NCBI GenBank assembly: GCA_963753105.1
Contig: CAVWBD010000001.1
Coordinates: 620,001 to 684,000, forward strand
Origin: SZUA-36 sp963753105
Lineage (GTDB): Bacteria > Pseudomonadota > Gammaproteobacteria > Xanthomonadales > SZUA-36
Length of the DNA stretch: 64,000 nucleotides
Direction: 5' to 3'
A program made the position numbers and the translations under genes. The notes beneath the pieces are model-generated. The model ran no database searches, was not told the DNA's origin, and saw only the letters and a program-made list of their open reading frames with translations. Position 1 is the stretch's first letter. Every line of letters starts with the position of its first letter. Below, one piece after another: positions 53,661 through 62,097 of this stretch.

Positions 53661-56348
53661 ATGGACAATCACTACTTATCAGCATTATTCACGCCTGAAA
53701 AGCTCGCGCTTTTTGGGGCCAGTGACCGCGAAAATTCCGTTGGCGGAATTGTTTACAAGAACCTGCTTTCTTCGGGTTATGAAGGCGAGATTTTCGCGAT
53801 CAACCCGAAACACGATACCGTACAGGGTGAGAAGGCTTACAAATCCCTGGACGAGATCAATGAGACCATCGACCTGGCGGTCGTTGCAACCCCCGCGGTG
53901 ACTATCCCGGGTATCGTGGAGGCCTGTGGCGAGAAAGGCATCAAGATGATGTTGATCCTGTCAGCGGGTTTCCGTGAGACCGGCCCGGAAGGCCTGCGCC
54001 TGGAACAACGCGTTACCGCATTGGTGCAGCGTTACGGTATCCGCCTGATGGGTCCCAACTGCCTGGGTCTGATCCGGCCTGACAAGAACCTCAATATCAC
54101 TTTCGGGCACAATGTTGCCAAACCCGGCAATATCGCCTTCGTCTCCCAATCGGGGGCCATCTGCACGGCCATCCTGGACTGGGCCGAGAAGAACGACATC
54201 GGTTTTTCAGCGGTCGTGTCCACCGGTATTTCGGCCGACCTCGACTTTGGTGATTACCTCGATTACCTGGTCTCAGACCCGAAGACGCAAAGCATCCTGC
54301 TGTATATCGAGGGCATCTCCGACTCACGGCGTTTCATGAGCAGCCTGCGTGCCGCGGCGCGTGTCAAACCCGTCATTGCACTGAAGGTCGGCCGGCACCA
54401 GTCGGGCGCCGAGGCGTCCATGTCGCATACCGGCGCACTGGTCGGTAGTGATGAAACTTTTTCTGCCGCCCTGTCACGTTCCGGTGTGCTGCGGGTGGAG
54501 AGCGTCAGCCAGCTGTTTGCAGCCGCCAAGGTGTTGTCATCTTCACATTACCGCCAACCGTCCGAACGATTGGTGATCATCACCAACGGTGGCGGCCCCG
54601 GTGTGCTGGCTGCGGACCGTGCGACCGACCAGGGTATCGAGCTGAGCACCTTGAGCGAAGAGACTATTGAGGCCTTGAACGGCGTATTGCCCGAGGTCTG
54701 GTCCCACGGCAACCCGGTGGACATCATCGGTGATGCCCCTCCGGAACGTTACCGGCACGCGGTTGACATCTGTCTTGCAGATCCTGGGGTAGATGGAGCC
54801 ATTGTCGTCCTGACACCACAGGCGATGACCGAGCCGACCCTGGTGGCCGAAGAACTGATCGCGGCCGTGAAGGACAAGACAAAGCCGGTGCTGACCTGCT
54901 GGATGGGTGGCGGACAGGTCGCAGAAGGCAGGAACTTGCTCAAGAACGCCAAGATTCCTGATTTCCCGATGGTGGAAAGCGCCGTGGACGCGTTCGCGTT
55001 CATGGGCACCTATAACCGCAACCAGCGCTTGCTGTTGCAGACACCGGCCAAGATGAGCAGTAGCCATGAGCCACCGGATACAGAAGGCGCCCGGCTGATC
55101 ATCGAGGGGGTTTTGACCGAGCGGCGCAAGGTTCTGACCGAACCGGAGTCCATGGCCATTTTGAACGCCTTCCAGATTCCCACTGCGCAGAATGCCGTGG
55201 CGCATTCGGCCAACGAAGCCCTGGTCATTGCAGAATCCATTGGCTTTCCTGTTGCCATGAAGGTGTTGTCCAATGATATTTCACACAAGTCAGACGCTGG
55301 TGGCGTCAGGCTGAATATCAATTCGGCCAACGAGGTCAGGGGCAGCTACCGCGATTTGATCGACCAGGTACAACTTAAACGACCCAATGCAACCATCGAC
55401 GGTGTGACCGTGGCGAAAATGCACCGGAACTCGAATGCCCGCGAACTGATGATCGGCATCATCAACGATCCGGTATTTGGCCCGGTGATCAGCTTCGGCA
55501 GCGGCGGTACCAACGTGGAGGTCATGGAAGATTCGGCCATTTCACTGCCGCCGTTGAACCATCGCCTGGCGCAGGACCTGATCGATCGCACCAAGGCCTC
55601 CAGGATGCTGGGCAATTTCCGTAACATGCCCGCGGTCAACAAGGATCTGCTGGTGGATATCCTGCTGCGGGTATCGAACATGGCCTGCGAGCTGCCGTGG
55701 ATCCAGGAGATGGATATCAACCCGCTGCTGGTGGATGACGAAGGCGCCGTGGCGGTTGATGCCCGTATCCGTGTCGATTATCCAAAGCCGTCCACGGACC
55801 CGTACAACCACCTGGCCATTCACCCGTATCCAGCTCACCTCGTCACCCCGGTGCAGTTGAGCGACGGCACCGACATTATCATCCGGCCGATCCGGCCCGA
55901 GGATGCGGAGATCGAGCAGGCGTTTATCCGCGGCCTGTCACCCGAAGCGCGCTATTTCCGTTTCATGAGTTCCATTTCGGAGCTGAGCCTGGAAATGCTG
56001 GTGCGTTTCACGCAGATCGATTACCACAACGAAATGGCCCTGATTGCCGTCTGGCCCGGCCCGGAGGGTGAGAAGGAGATCGGCGTGGTGCGCTATATGA
56101 CCAACGTGGACAAGCGGACCTGTGAATTTGCACTGGTGATTGCCGATGAGTGGCAGGGCAAGGGTATTGCCAGCCTGATGATGCGTAACCTGATCGAAGT
56201 GGCCCGCAACCGTGGACTCGAGATCATGGAAGGGCAGGTTTTGAGCAATAATTTCAGGATGCTGGACCTGATGGCGCGGCTCAACTTTCGTATCAGCAAT
56301 GATCCGGTTGAGCCAGGCATCAAGCTGGTACGGCTGCGACTGATCTGA
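53661..56348 (+). CDS. PatZ/YfiQ-type protein lysine acetyltransferase (ADP-forming acyl-CoA synthetase-like fused to GNAT)
   Basis: An 895-residue protein. From the N-terminus: CoA-binding domain (about 10-140, LFGASDRENSVGGIVY), succinyl-CoA-ligase-like domains with the possible phosphohistidine in MSHTGALVGSD (about 250-260), an ATP-grasp domain (about 490-700, SHKSDAGGVRLNI), and a C-terminal GNAT domain (about 735-895) with the acetyl-CoA loop DEWQGKGIAS. It is the layout of Pat/PatZ enzymes that acetylate acetyl-CoA synthetase and other proteins; the ligase part is often inactive. Whether it still makes acyl-CoA here is open, as the histidine seems present. The start at 53661 begins the conserved domain. 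It diverges from a deacetylase gene, which suggests an on/off acetylation pair. Confidence 0.88.
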   Translation: MDNHYLSALFTPEKLALFGASDRENSVGGIVYKNLLSSGYEGEIFAINPKHDTVQGEKAYKSLDEINETIDLAVVATPAVTIPGIVEACGEKGIKMMLILSAGFRETGPEGLRLEQRVTALVQRYGIRLMGPNCLGLIRPDKNLNITFGHNVAKPGNIAFVSQSGAICTAILDWAEKNDIGFSAVVSTGISADLDFGDYLDYLVSDPKTQSILLYIEGISDSRRFMSSLRAAARVKPVIALKVGRHQSGAEASMSHTGALVGSDETFSAALSRSGVLRVESVSQLFAAAKVLSSSHYRQPSERLVIITNGGGPGVLAADRATDQGIELSTLSEETIEALNGVLPEVWSHGNPVDIIGDAPPERYRHAVDICLADPGVDGAIVVLTPQAMTEPTLVAEELIAAVKDKTKPVLTCWMGGGQVAEGRNLLKNAKIPDFPMVESAVDAFAFMGTYNRNQRLLLQTPAKMSSSHEPPDTEGARLIIEGVLTERRKVLTEPESMAILNAFQIPTAQNAVAHSANEALVIAESIGFPVAMKVLSNDISHKSDAGGVRLNINSANEVRGSYRDLIDQVQLKRPNATIDGVTVAKMHRNSNARELMIGIINDPVFGPVISFGSGGTNVEVMEDSAISLPPLNHRLAQDLIDRTKASRMLGNFRNMPAVNKDLLVDILLRVSNMACELPWIQEMDINPLLVDDEGAVAVDARIRVDYPKPSTDPYNHLAIHPYPAHLVTPVQLSDGTDIIIRPIRPEDAEIEQAFIRGLSPEARYFRFMSSISELSLEMLVRFTQIDYHNEMALIAVWPGPEGEKEIGVVRYMTNVDKRTCEFALVIADEWQGKGIASLMMRNLIEVARNRGLEIMEGQVLSNNFRMLDLMARLNFRISNDPVEPGIKLVRLRLI

Positions 56349-56426
56349 ACATATGCCCGGGAAGATTGGGGGTATGTGCCATACCCCCTGATCCGCTACA
56401 CTGGGCCGCCACGGGAGGATAAAACC

Positions 56427-56921
56427 ATGGCGGCCTGGAAAGATAAACACGTTGTTATTGCCATGTTAATGGCGCCGGCACTGGCGTTGCTCGCCTATTT
56501 TGGCATCGGCGCTATTCTTGGGGAAGATCCCCAGCCGGCCGAGGCCGGGCAAAACTATCCCCTGGCAGAAAAACCCAACTGCCGCTACGCCAGTGGTACC
56601 TGCGGTCTCAAAAACGCTGAATTCGAACTGACCTTGACCTTTGCGCGGCTGAACGGTGGCCGGATATTGCTCAGGCTGGCCTCAGCCCACCCGCTGGAAG
56701 GCGTCTTGATCGCCGTGGCGGATGACGGCGGGGAGGAGCAAATACCCGTGGCCATGCGTCCGGCCGGTGAGAACGGTTTGGCCTGGTCGCTGGACATGGC
56801 CCACCCCGATGCTGAAACCCAACGCCTTCACCTGGTGGCTTCGGCGGCCGGCGTGCACTACTTCGGCGACATTTCAACAGCGTTCACGCAGGGGGACACC
56901 ACCGGCGGACAGGGTGGTTGA
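56427..56921 (+). CDS. small membrane-anchored protein of unknown function
   Basis: A 164-residue protein with one N-terminal helix (about 9-30, VIAMLMAPALALLAYFGIGAIL) and a periplasmic part with two cysteines (CRYASGTCG). A GGGAGGAT ribosome site precedes the ATG at 56427. It begins about 80 bases after the acetyltransferase gene on the same strand and may be in its operon. I do not recognise the family; the layout of strand-rich sequence after NAEFELTLTFARL suggests a small beta domain. Confidence 0.7.
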   Translation: MAAWKDKHVVIAMLMAPALALLAYFGIGAILGEDPQPAEAGQNYPLAEKPNCRYASGTCGLKNAEFELTLTFARLNGGRILLRLASAHPLEGVLIAVADDGGEEQIPVAMRPAGENGLAWSLDMAHPDAETQRLHLVASAAGVHYFGDISTAFTQGDTTGGQGG

Positions 56922-56945
56922 CGCTTTTCCGTTTCTGGTAGGTTT

Positions 56946-58214
56946 TTAACCGGCTAAAGAAGCCCTGACGGCCTCAAGCGATGGTTCGATCTCTTGCGCC
57001 CGGCCAGCGGCAGCCCCGGCATTGGCGATGTCCTTCAAACCGTTGCCGGTCACGATACACACCACTCGTTCATCAACATTGATCAGGCCGTTGTCGACCA
57101 TTTTTTTGACCGCAGCCCACGGCGCGGCAGCGGCGGGTTCCGGGAACACCCCGCTCGAGCGGGCCATCTCGGGGATGGCGGCCAGGATGTCTTCATCAGC
57201 CACCGTTACCGCTTCACCGCCAGATTGAATAACGGCTTTGACGGCGGCCAGGCCGTCACGTGGCCGGTCGACTGAGATGGAGTCAGCCAGCGTGGTTGCA
57301 TTAACCTCGTGTAAAACCACGCGGGACCAGTCAATATCTGGTTTACCGGCGCTGCGAAGTTCGTGGATGGTCTTGCTGATCGCAGCACTGTTTTCGGACT
57401 GGACACAGTCGATTTTTGGCAGACGGTCGATCAGGCCCACTGAGCGCAAGTCACACCAGCCCTTCCAGATGGCGCTGATGATGTTGCCATCCCCGGTCGG
57501 GACCACGACACGGTCCGGTGCCTTTTTCCCCAGGTCCTGCCAGATTTCATAACTGCAGGTTTTTTTACCTTCACGGGTGAAGGCGTTGTAACCGGTAGAG
57601 CGGTTGAACCAGCCAAATTCTCGCGATGCGGCAAGACACAGGTCGTAAGCATCATCGTAGTTGCCTTTAACAGCCAGTACCCGGGCGCCAAAGGCGAGCA
57701 TCTGGGTGAGCTTGGCTTTTGGTGCATCGGCCGGCACAAATACCACGGCTGACAGACCGGTTGCCGCGGCCAGGCAGGCCAGTGAGGAACCGGCATTACC
57801 GGTGCTGGCTATCGAAATCACCTGCGCACCGATGTCCACTGCGCGCCCGACGGTAATGGCGCTGGCACGGTCTTTGAGAGATGCGCTGGGGTTCAGCGTG
57901 TCGTCTTTCAGATACAGATTTTGCAGGCCGATACGTTCACCCAGGCGTTGTGCCGGATATAAGGGTGTGCCACCGACGTTCAAGGCAAAAGCCGGCCGTG
58001 GCTGCTTCAATGGCAGGAGCGCGGAAAAGCGGAACAGGTCACCGGAAGTCTGCGGGAAATCGCCGCCAAGCCGTTCCCTGATTGCGTCATAGTCGTAGCT
58101 GATATCGAGGTTGCCACTACAGGCCGGGCATACAAAACCATCAAAATCGAAAACCTGGCTTGCGTTGCAGGCAATACACCGGTAGCCGTTCATGTACATG
58201 GCTGGGATTTCCAT
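56946..58214 (-). CDS. threonine-synthase-like PLP enzyme in the nitrogen-salvage cluster
   Basis: A 422-residue PLP fold-II enzyme with an N-terminal zinc-ribbon (YRCIACNAS then FVCPACSGN), the PLP lysine in SASLKDRASA, the phosphate loop in STGNAGSS and the second loop VPTGDGNII. Architecture is threonine-synthase-like. In the E. coli yge region the corresponding place is filled by diaminopropionate ammonia-lyase (YgeX), also a fold-II PLP enzyme, so this enzyme may deaminate a diamino or ureido acid instead of making threonine. It shares one base (TGATG) with the carbamate kinase stop, so both are translationally coupled. It is the last gene of the minus-strand operon that starts at 60143. 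Confidence 0.75.
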   Translation of the reverse strand: MEIPAMYMNGYRCIACNASQVFDFDGFVCPACSGNLDISYDYDAIRERLGGDFPQTSGDLFRFSALLPLKQPRPAFALNVGGTPLYPAQRLGERIGLQNLYLKDDTLNPSASLKDRASAITVGRAVDIGAQVISIASTGNAGSSLACLAAATGLSAVVFVPADAPKAKLTQMLAFGARVLAVKGNYDDAYDLCLAASREFGWFNRSTGYNAFTREGKKTCSYEIWQDLGKKAPDRVVVPTGDGNIISAIWKGWCDLRSVGLIDRLPKIDCVQSENSAAISKTIHELRSAGKPDIDWSRVVLHEVNATTLADSISVDRPRDGLAAVKAVIQSGGEAVTVADEDILAAIPEMARSSGVFPEPAAAAPWAAVKKMVDNGLINVDERVVCIVTGNGLKDIANAGAAAGRAQEIEPSLEAVRASLAG

Positions 58215-59179
58215 CAGGGCACGATATGCGTGCCGTAGATGCCTTTAAGCGCCTGTTCCAAATGATGGGGTTGGGTGATGATCACCCGTTTTCCGCCCTG
58301 CTCCAGGAAGTTAACCGCAGCTTCGATCTTGGGTCCCATGCTGCCGGGCGCAAAATGTCCCTCTTCCAGGTAACGTCGGCACTCGGCCACGGTCATCCGG
58401 TCAATATCCACCTGTTGCGGCGTGTTGAAGTTCAGTGCCACCTTGTCGACGCTGGTGGAGAAGATCAGCACGTCAGCGTCGAGTTTACCGGCCAGCAGAC
58501 CGGACGCCTTGTCCTTGTCGATCACCGCATCGCAGCCGCGCAGGGTGCCGTCTTCCAGACGCACGACCGGAATACCACCGCCGCCGACGGCTACGACCAT
58601 GATGCCGGCCCCTAGCAGTGTCCGGATGGTTGGAAGTTCGATGATCTCCAGCGGCAGGGGTGACGGTACCAAACGCCGCCAGCCACGCCCGGCGTCCTCG
58701 GCAACCACCCAGCCGTCATCTTTCGCGTGCTGCCTGGCGTCCTCTTCGGTCATGAATGGCCCAATCGGCTTGGACGGATTCCTGAACCTCGGGTCTTCGG
58801 CGTCCACTACCACCTGGGTGATGACCGCGGCCACATCCTGCGCGAAGCCCTGCCGCTGCAATTCATTTTGCAGGGTCTGTGCGATCTGGTAGCCAATGGC
58901 ACCCTGGGTGTCAGCTACACAGTTTTCCAGCGGCACCTGGTGCAGTACGCTCTTGGACAGCTCGGACCGCAGCAGGATGAAACCCACTTGCGGCCCGTTG
59001 CCGTGCGTGATGACCACCCGGTAGCCGGCGCCCGCGATAGGTGCGATGTGGTGGCTGGTTTCGCCCGCGGCGATGTACTGGTCGAGCACGGTCCGGTGTT
59101 TCTGATCCGCGATCAGCGAGTTGCCCCCGATGGCGATGACCACCAGGGGGCTGTCCGGTTTGACGGTTCGTTTCTGCAT
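58214..59179 (-). CDS. arcC: carbamate kinase
   Basis: A 321-residue amino-acid-kinase-family enzyme. Visible: VIAIGGNSLI, VITHGNGPQVG, VVAVGGGGIPV and, near the end, the PGSMGPKIEAAV motif. It converts carbamoyl phosphate and ADP to ATP, ammonia and carbon dioxide (also reversible). The ATG at 59179 has an AGCAAAG site with GGAG just upstream; the open frame further up overlaps the carbamoyltransferase stop. Its neighbours on both sides use or make carbamoyl phosphate, so in this cluster it probably runs in the ATP-forming direction and gains energy from ureide breakdown. Confidence 0.9.
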   Translation of the reverse strand: MQKRTVKPDSPLVVIAIGGNSLIADQKHRTVLDQYIAAGETSHHIAPIAGAGYRVVITHGNGPQVGFILLRSELSKSVLHQVPLENCVADTQGAIGYQIAQTLQNELQRQGFAQDVAAVITQVVVDAEDPRFRNPSKPIGPFMTEEDARQHAKDDGWVVAEDAGRGWRRLVPSPLPLEIIELPTIRTLLGAGIMVVAVGGGGIPVVRLEDGTLRGCDAVIDKDKASGLLAGKLDADVLIFSTSVDKVALNFNTPQQVDIDRMTVAECRRYLEEGHFAPGSMGPKIEAAVNFLEQGGKRVIITQPHHLEQALKGIYGTHIVP

Positions 59180-59192
59180 CTTTGCTCCGCGA

Positions 59193-60143
59193 CTACTCCA
59201 TGGCTCCAAGTACCAAAGCCAGTAAAGCCATGCGCATCACCACGCCGTTATAGGCCTCCTGCCAGTAGCGGGCGTGCCGGGTGTTGTCCACCTCGGGCAA
59301 AAGTTCGTCCATGCGTGGCAGTGAGTGCAGCACGATCGAATCGCCCTTGGCTTTTGCCATCACCTTGCGGGTGATCTGGTAATTGGCCGGTGTACGGCTG
59401 TATTCGTCCTGCTTCTCCTGACGGCTCTGGGTATAGTCGGGCTGTACCACCGGCTCCATGTAGATGACGTCTGCCTCGTGAATTACCTCGTCGATGTGGT
59501 CAACGATCCGCCAGGATGTGCCTTTCTCGTCGAGTTCATCGAGGAACTCCTGGGTCGGTGACATGTCTTCGGGAGCCAGGATGACCATCTCCGCGTCGAA
59601 TTGGGACAGGGCATATCCGATGGAGTGCATGGTACGCATGCGGTGGTCACCGATGCACACGAACACCTTGCCGTCGACGCTGCCCATTTCCCTTTGCACG
59701 GTATACAGATCAGTCAGCACCTGGGTGGGGTGTTCGCCCCAGCCGTCGCCGGCGTTGATGACCGGGATCGAGGCCCAGCGGGCCGCCTCCTGCGGCGCAC
59801 CCTGCTCGAAATGGCGCATCACCAGGGCGTCGCCGTAGTACTCGAGCATGTGGACGGTGTCCTTGATGGACTCCTGGTAGAAGTCTCCCGCCCGGGTCAT
59901 CTTGGCGTCGGAGAAGCCGAGTACGTGGCCGCCAAGGCGGTGCATGGCGGCTTCGTGGGCCAGCCGGGTCCGTGTTGAGGGCTGGTAGAAAGCCGTCACC
60001 AACGTCTTGTCGCTTAACAGGTCGACGTTACGCCGTTCCCGGGCGATAGGCTCGAGTTGGTCGGCAATTTCAAATACGTGCTGGAATTCGTTTCGTTCAA
60101 AATCCTTGAGCGACAGGATGTCGCGTCCCGCAAAGCTGCGCAT
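59193..60143 (-). CDS. aspartate/ornithine-carbamoyltransferase family protein (PyrB-like)
   Basis: A 316-residue carbamoyltransferase. The carbamoyl-phosphate loop is in QPSTRTRLAHEAAMHRLGG, the second site in GEHPTQVLTDLYTV and HSLPRMDELL, so it is closest to catalytic subunits of aspartate carbamoyltransferase, though HPLPR has become HSLPR. No regulatory subunit or other pyrimidine gene is present. Lying in a cluster with carbamate kinase and a molybdoenzyme, it more likely works backwards on a carbamoylated amino acid, releasing carbamoyl phosphate. The ATG at 60143 has an AAGGAG site; the longer open frame to 60317 crosses the operator and is not used. Divergent from the GntR gene. Confidence 0.82.
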   Translation of the reverse strand: MRSFAGRDILSLKDFERNEFQHVFEIADQLEPIARERRNVDLLSDKTLVTAFYQPSTRTRLAHEAAMHRLGGHVLGFSDAKMTRAGDFYQESIKDTVHMLEYYGDALVMRHFEQGAPQEAARWASIPVINAGDGWGEHPTQVLTDLYTVQREMGSVDGKVFVCIGDHRMRTMHSIGYALSQFDAEMVILAPEDMSPTQEFLDELDEKGTSWRIVDHIDEVIHEADVIYMEPVVQPDYTQSRQEKQDEYSRTPANYQITRKVMAKAKGDSIVLHSLPRMDELLPEVDNTRHARYWQEAYNGVVMRMALLALVLGAME

Positions 60144-60229
60144 GTTCTGCTCCTTAATTGGACTGGTCGGGTCCGCGGTATGTCCCCCAAAAATCGGGTT
60201 TGGACAAACCTGTGGATTCCCGTTAAAAT

Positions 60230-60248
60230 TTGTATGACAATCATACAA
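60230..60248. promoter_or_regulatory. perfect GntR/HutC-type operator between the two divergent halves of the cluster
   Basis: Perfect inverted repeat TTGTATGA (60230-60237), CAA, TCATACAA (60241-60248). It lies in the 160 bases between the carbamoyltransferase start (60143) and the GntR start (60303). GntR proteins of the HutC type bind similar GTATA/TATAC palindromes, so this is very likely the binding site of the neighbouring regulator, controlling both directions. Confidence 0.7.
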
Positions 60249-60302
60249 TACTACAAATACAGGTTTCAATCTGAAACAGGAAAGAAACAGCGTGAAAATG
60301 AC

Positions 60303-61040
60303 ATGATCGGCCGGCATCCATCACTCACCGAGCAGGTGAAAGCGAACATCAAGGCGCGGATCACCGGGGGTGATTTCGCCGATGGGAAAATCCCCGCCGA
60401 AAACGAACTCGCCGCTGAGCTTCGTGTCAGCCGTACAACGGTCCGGGATGCATTATCCCGTCTCGAACACGAGGGTACGATCTACCGCAAACAGGGTGTT
60501 GGCACTTTCGTTAATGAGCCCGGTCTGCAGATCAAGTCCCGGCTCGAGGAAATCTGGTCATATGAAGACGTATTGCATGACCACGGCTACACACCCTCGG
60601 TCAAAATGCTCAGCGTTGCCACGATAGCCGCCGAAGCCAATCATGCCGATGACCTCGAAATCGTTGCGGGTGAGCCGCTGGTGGTCATGAGAAAGCTGTT
60701 CCTGGAGAATTCCAAGCCAGTCATTTTAACCGTTAACCGCATCCCGGAACGTTACCTGCGCCTGCCCGCCACCATGGACAGCGACGAGCCGCTGTTCCGG
60801 TTTCTCGAGGCGCATGGCGACCGGCACCTTGCTTATTATCTTTCCGAAATAGAGCCGGTCGTGCTCGACGGTGCTCAGGCCTGTCTGCTGGGCGTTGCCG
60901 ACGGAACGGCGGCGATTGCGTTCCAGGAGATCGGTTTTGATCAGGACAACACACCGGTAGTGCGGGCCACCTCGTACTTCCGGGACGATTTATTGCGTTT
61001 CCGCATGATCCGGCGCAGCGCCGGCGTGCGGGAGACCTAG
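60303..61040 (+). CDS. GntR-family regulator with UTRA effector domain (HutC type)
   Basis: A 245-residue regulator. The winged helix covers about 8-72 (LTEQVKANIKARITGGDF, and recognition region LRVSRTTVRDALSRLEHEG), followed by a UTRA ligand domain to the end (about 95-235; MRKLFLENSKPVILTVNRIP and SYFRDDLLRFRM are typical). A perfect palindrome lies 55 bases upstream. It sits at the divergent junction of the nitrogen-salvage cluster, so its ligand is probably a purine- or ureide-derived intermediate. The ATG at 60303 starts the domain; the frame extends up but through non-coding DNA. Confidence 0.87.
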   Translation: MIGRHPSLTEQVKANIKARITGGDFADGKIPAENELAAELRVSRTTVRDALSRLEHEGTIYRKQGVGTFVNEPGLQIKSRLEEIWSYEDVLHDHGYTPSVKMLSVATIAAEANHADDLEIVAGEPLVVMRKLFLENSKPVILTVNRIPERYLRLPATMDSDEPLFRFLEAHGDRHLAYYLSEIEPVVLDGAQACLLGVADGTAAIAFQEIGFDQDNTPVVRATSYFRDDLLRFRMIRRSAGVRET

Positions 61041-61073
61041 CCCGAACATTGCACCAGTATTCAGGAGACAGAA

Positions 61074-62048
61074 ATGCAGACTTATTTGCGCGGTAAAGAC
61101 ATGATCACCACCCAGGAGTGGACCAAACACGAACTCGACACGGTCATGGACGTGGCCTTCGACCTGAAGCGCAAACGGGCGCTCAATGAGTCGCACGCCT
61201 ACCTGCGGGACAAGGTGCTGGCCATGCTGTTTTTCTTCACCAGCACCCGGACCCGGGCCAGCTTCGAGGCCGGCATGGCTCAGCTGGGCGGACACGCCAT
61301 GTTCCTCGATTCCACTGCCACCCAGATTGGCCACGGTGACACCTGGAAGGAGATCGGCGACATACTGGGCCGCTACAACGATGGTATCGCCATCCGCCAG
61401 TGTGACTGGGGTATCGGTAACCAGTACATCCGGGCGGTCGCGGAAGCGAGCCGCACGCCGGTGCTGAACATGCAGTGTGACAGGTACCACCCGTTCCAGG
61501 CGCTGGCCGATTTGCAGACCATCATCGAGCACAAGGGCGGGGCGAAAGGACTCACGGTTAATGTCAGCTATGCCTATGCGTCCAGCTACCAGAAACCACT
61601 CAGCGTGCCGCAGAGCCTGATCCTGTTGCTGACCCGTTACGGCGCCAACGTGCGCCTGACCCGCCCGCCGGAGTTCAAACTGATGCCGGAGATCATGGAC
61701 CAGGCCGCGGACAACGCGCGGGCGGCCCACGGCAGCTTCGAGATCGTCGAGGATTTCGATGAAGGGATGAAAGGTGCCGACGTGGTCTACGCCAAGAGCT
61801 GGGGTGCGATGCTTACTACCGAAGACGAAGAAGAATCGGCCGAAATTTCCAGCAAATACACCGACTGGATCGCCGATGAGCGGCGCATGGAAATGGCCGA
61901 TGAGGACGCGATCTACATGCACCCGCTGCCAGCCGACCGCAATATCGAGGTCGCCGACGGGGTCATCGACGGCCGTTGGAGCGCGGTGTTCGACCAGGCC
62001 GAAAACCGTCTGCATGCGCAAAAGGCCGTGATGGCGCTGACGATGTAG
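61074..62048 (+). CDS. YgeW-like / N-acyl-ornithine-type carbamoyltransferase
   Basis: A 324-residue transcarbamoylase. The carbamoyl-phosphate motif is FTSTRTRASFEAGMAQLGG, and HPFQALADLQTI and MHPLPADRNIEV mark the second and last sites. The middle segment VSYAYASSYQKPLSVPQSLI and the conserved PPEFKLMPEI are typical of the knotted branch (YgeW, AOTCase, SOTCase), not of plain OTCase. In enteric bacteria YgeW occurs in the purine-degradation region. Here it forms, with the GntR gene, the plus-strand half of the cluster; the PyrB-like enzyme stands on the other strand. Its acceptor is unknown but could be diaminopropionate or a related ureido acid. It ends at a convergent hairpin terminator. 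Confidence 0.8.
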   Translation: MQTYLRGKDMITTQEWTKHELDTVMDVAFDLKRKRALNESHAYLRDKVLAMLFFFTSTRTRASFEAGMAQLGGHAMFLDSTATQIGHGDTWKEIGDILGRYNDGIAIRQCDWGIGNQYIRAVAEASRTPVLNMQCDRYHPFQALADLQTIIEHKGGAKGLTVNVSYAYASSYQKPLSVPQSLILLLTRYGANVRLTRPPEFKLMPEIMDQAADNARAAHGSFEIVEDFDEGMKGADVVYAKSWGAMLTTEDEEESAEISSKYTDWIADERRMEMADEDAIYMHPLPADRNIEVADGVIDGRWSAVFDQAENRLHAQKAVMALTM

Positions 62049-62051
62049 GTG

Positions 62052-62085
62052 TTCGGCGGAACATCAAGCAGATTGTTCCGCCGAA
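62052..62085. terminator. convergent hairpin terminator
   Basis: Perfect 12-base inverted repeat TTCGGCGGAACA (62052-62063) and TGTTCCGCCGAA (62074-62085) with a ten-base loop. It sits between the YgeW-like gene and the PLP gene, which point towards each other, and should stop both. Confidence 0.8.
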
Positions 62086-62097
62086 ATCAGCAGGGTA

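Noticed and set aside
54543..55205. Open frame of 220 residues on the minus strand inside the PatZ-like gene
   Set aside because: Antisense to a conserved ATP-grasp/ligase region; no recognisable features.
59193..60143. Calling the minus-strand carbamoyltransferase the pyrimidine gene pyrB
   Set aside because: No pyrI, pyrC or other pyrimidine genes; the neighbours are carbamate kinase and a catabolic cluster; the HPLPR motif is altered.
60990..62021. Long open frame of 343 residues on the minus strand across the YgeW-like gene
   Set aside because: It lies entirely antisense to a clear carbamoyltransferase and shows no family motifs; a mirror effect of high-GC codon usage.
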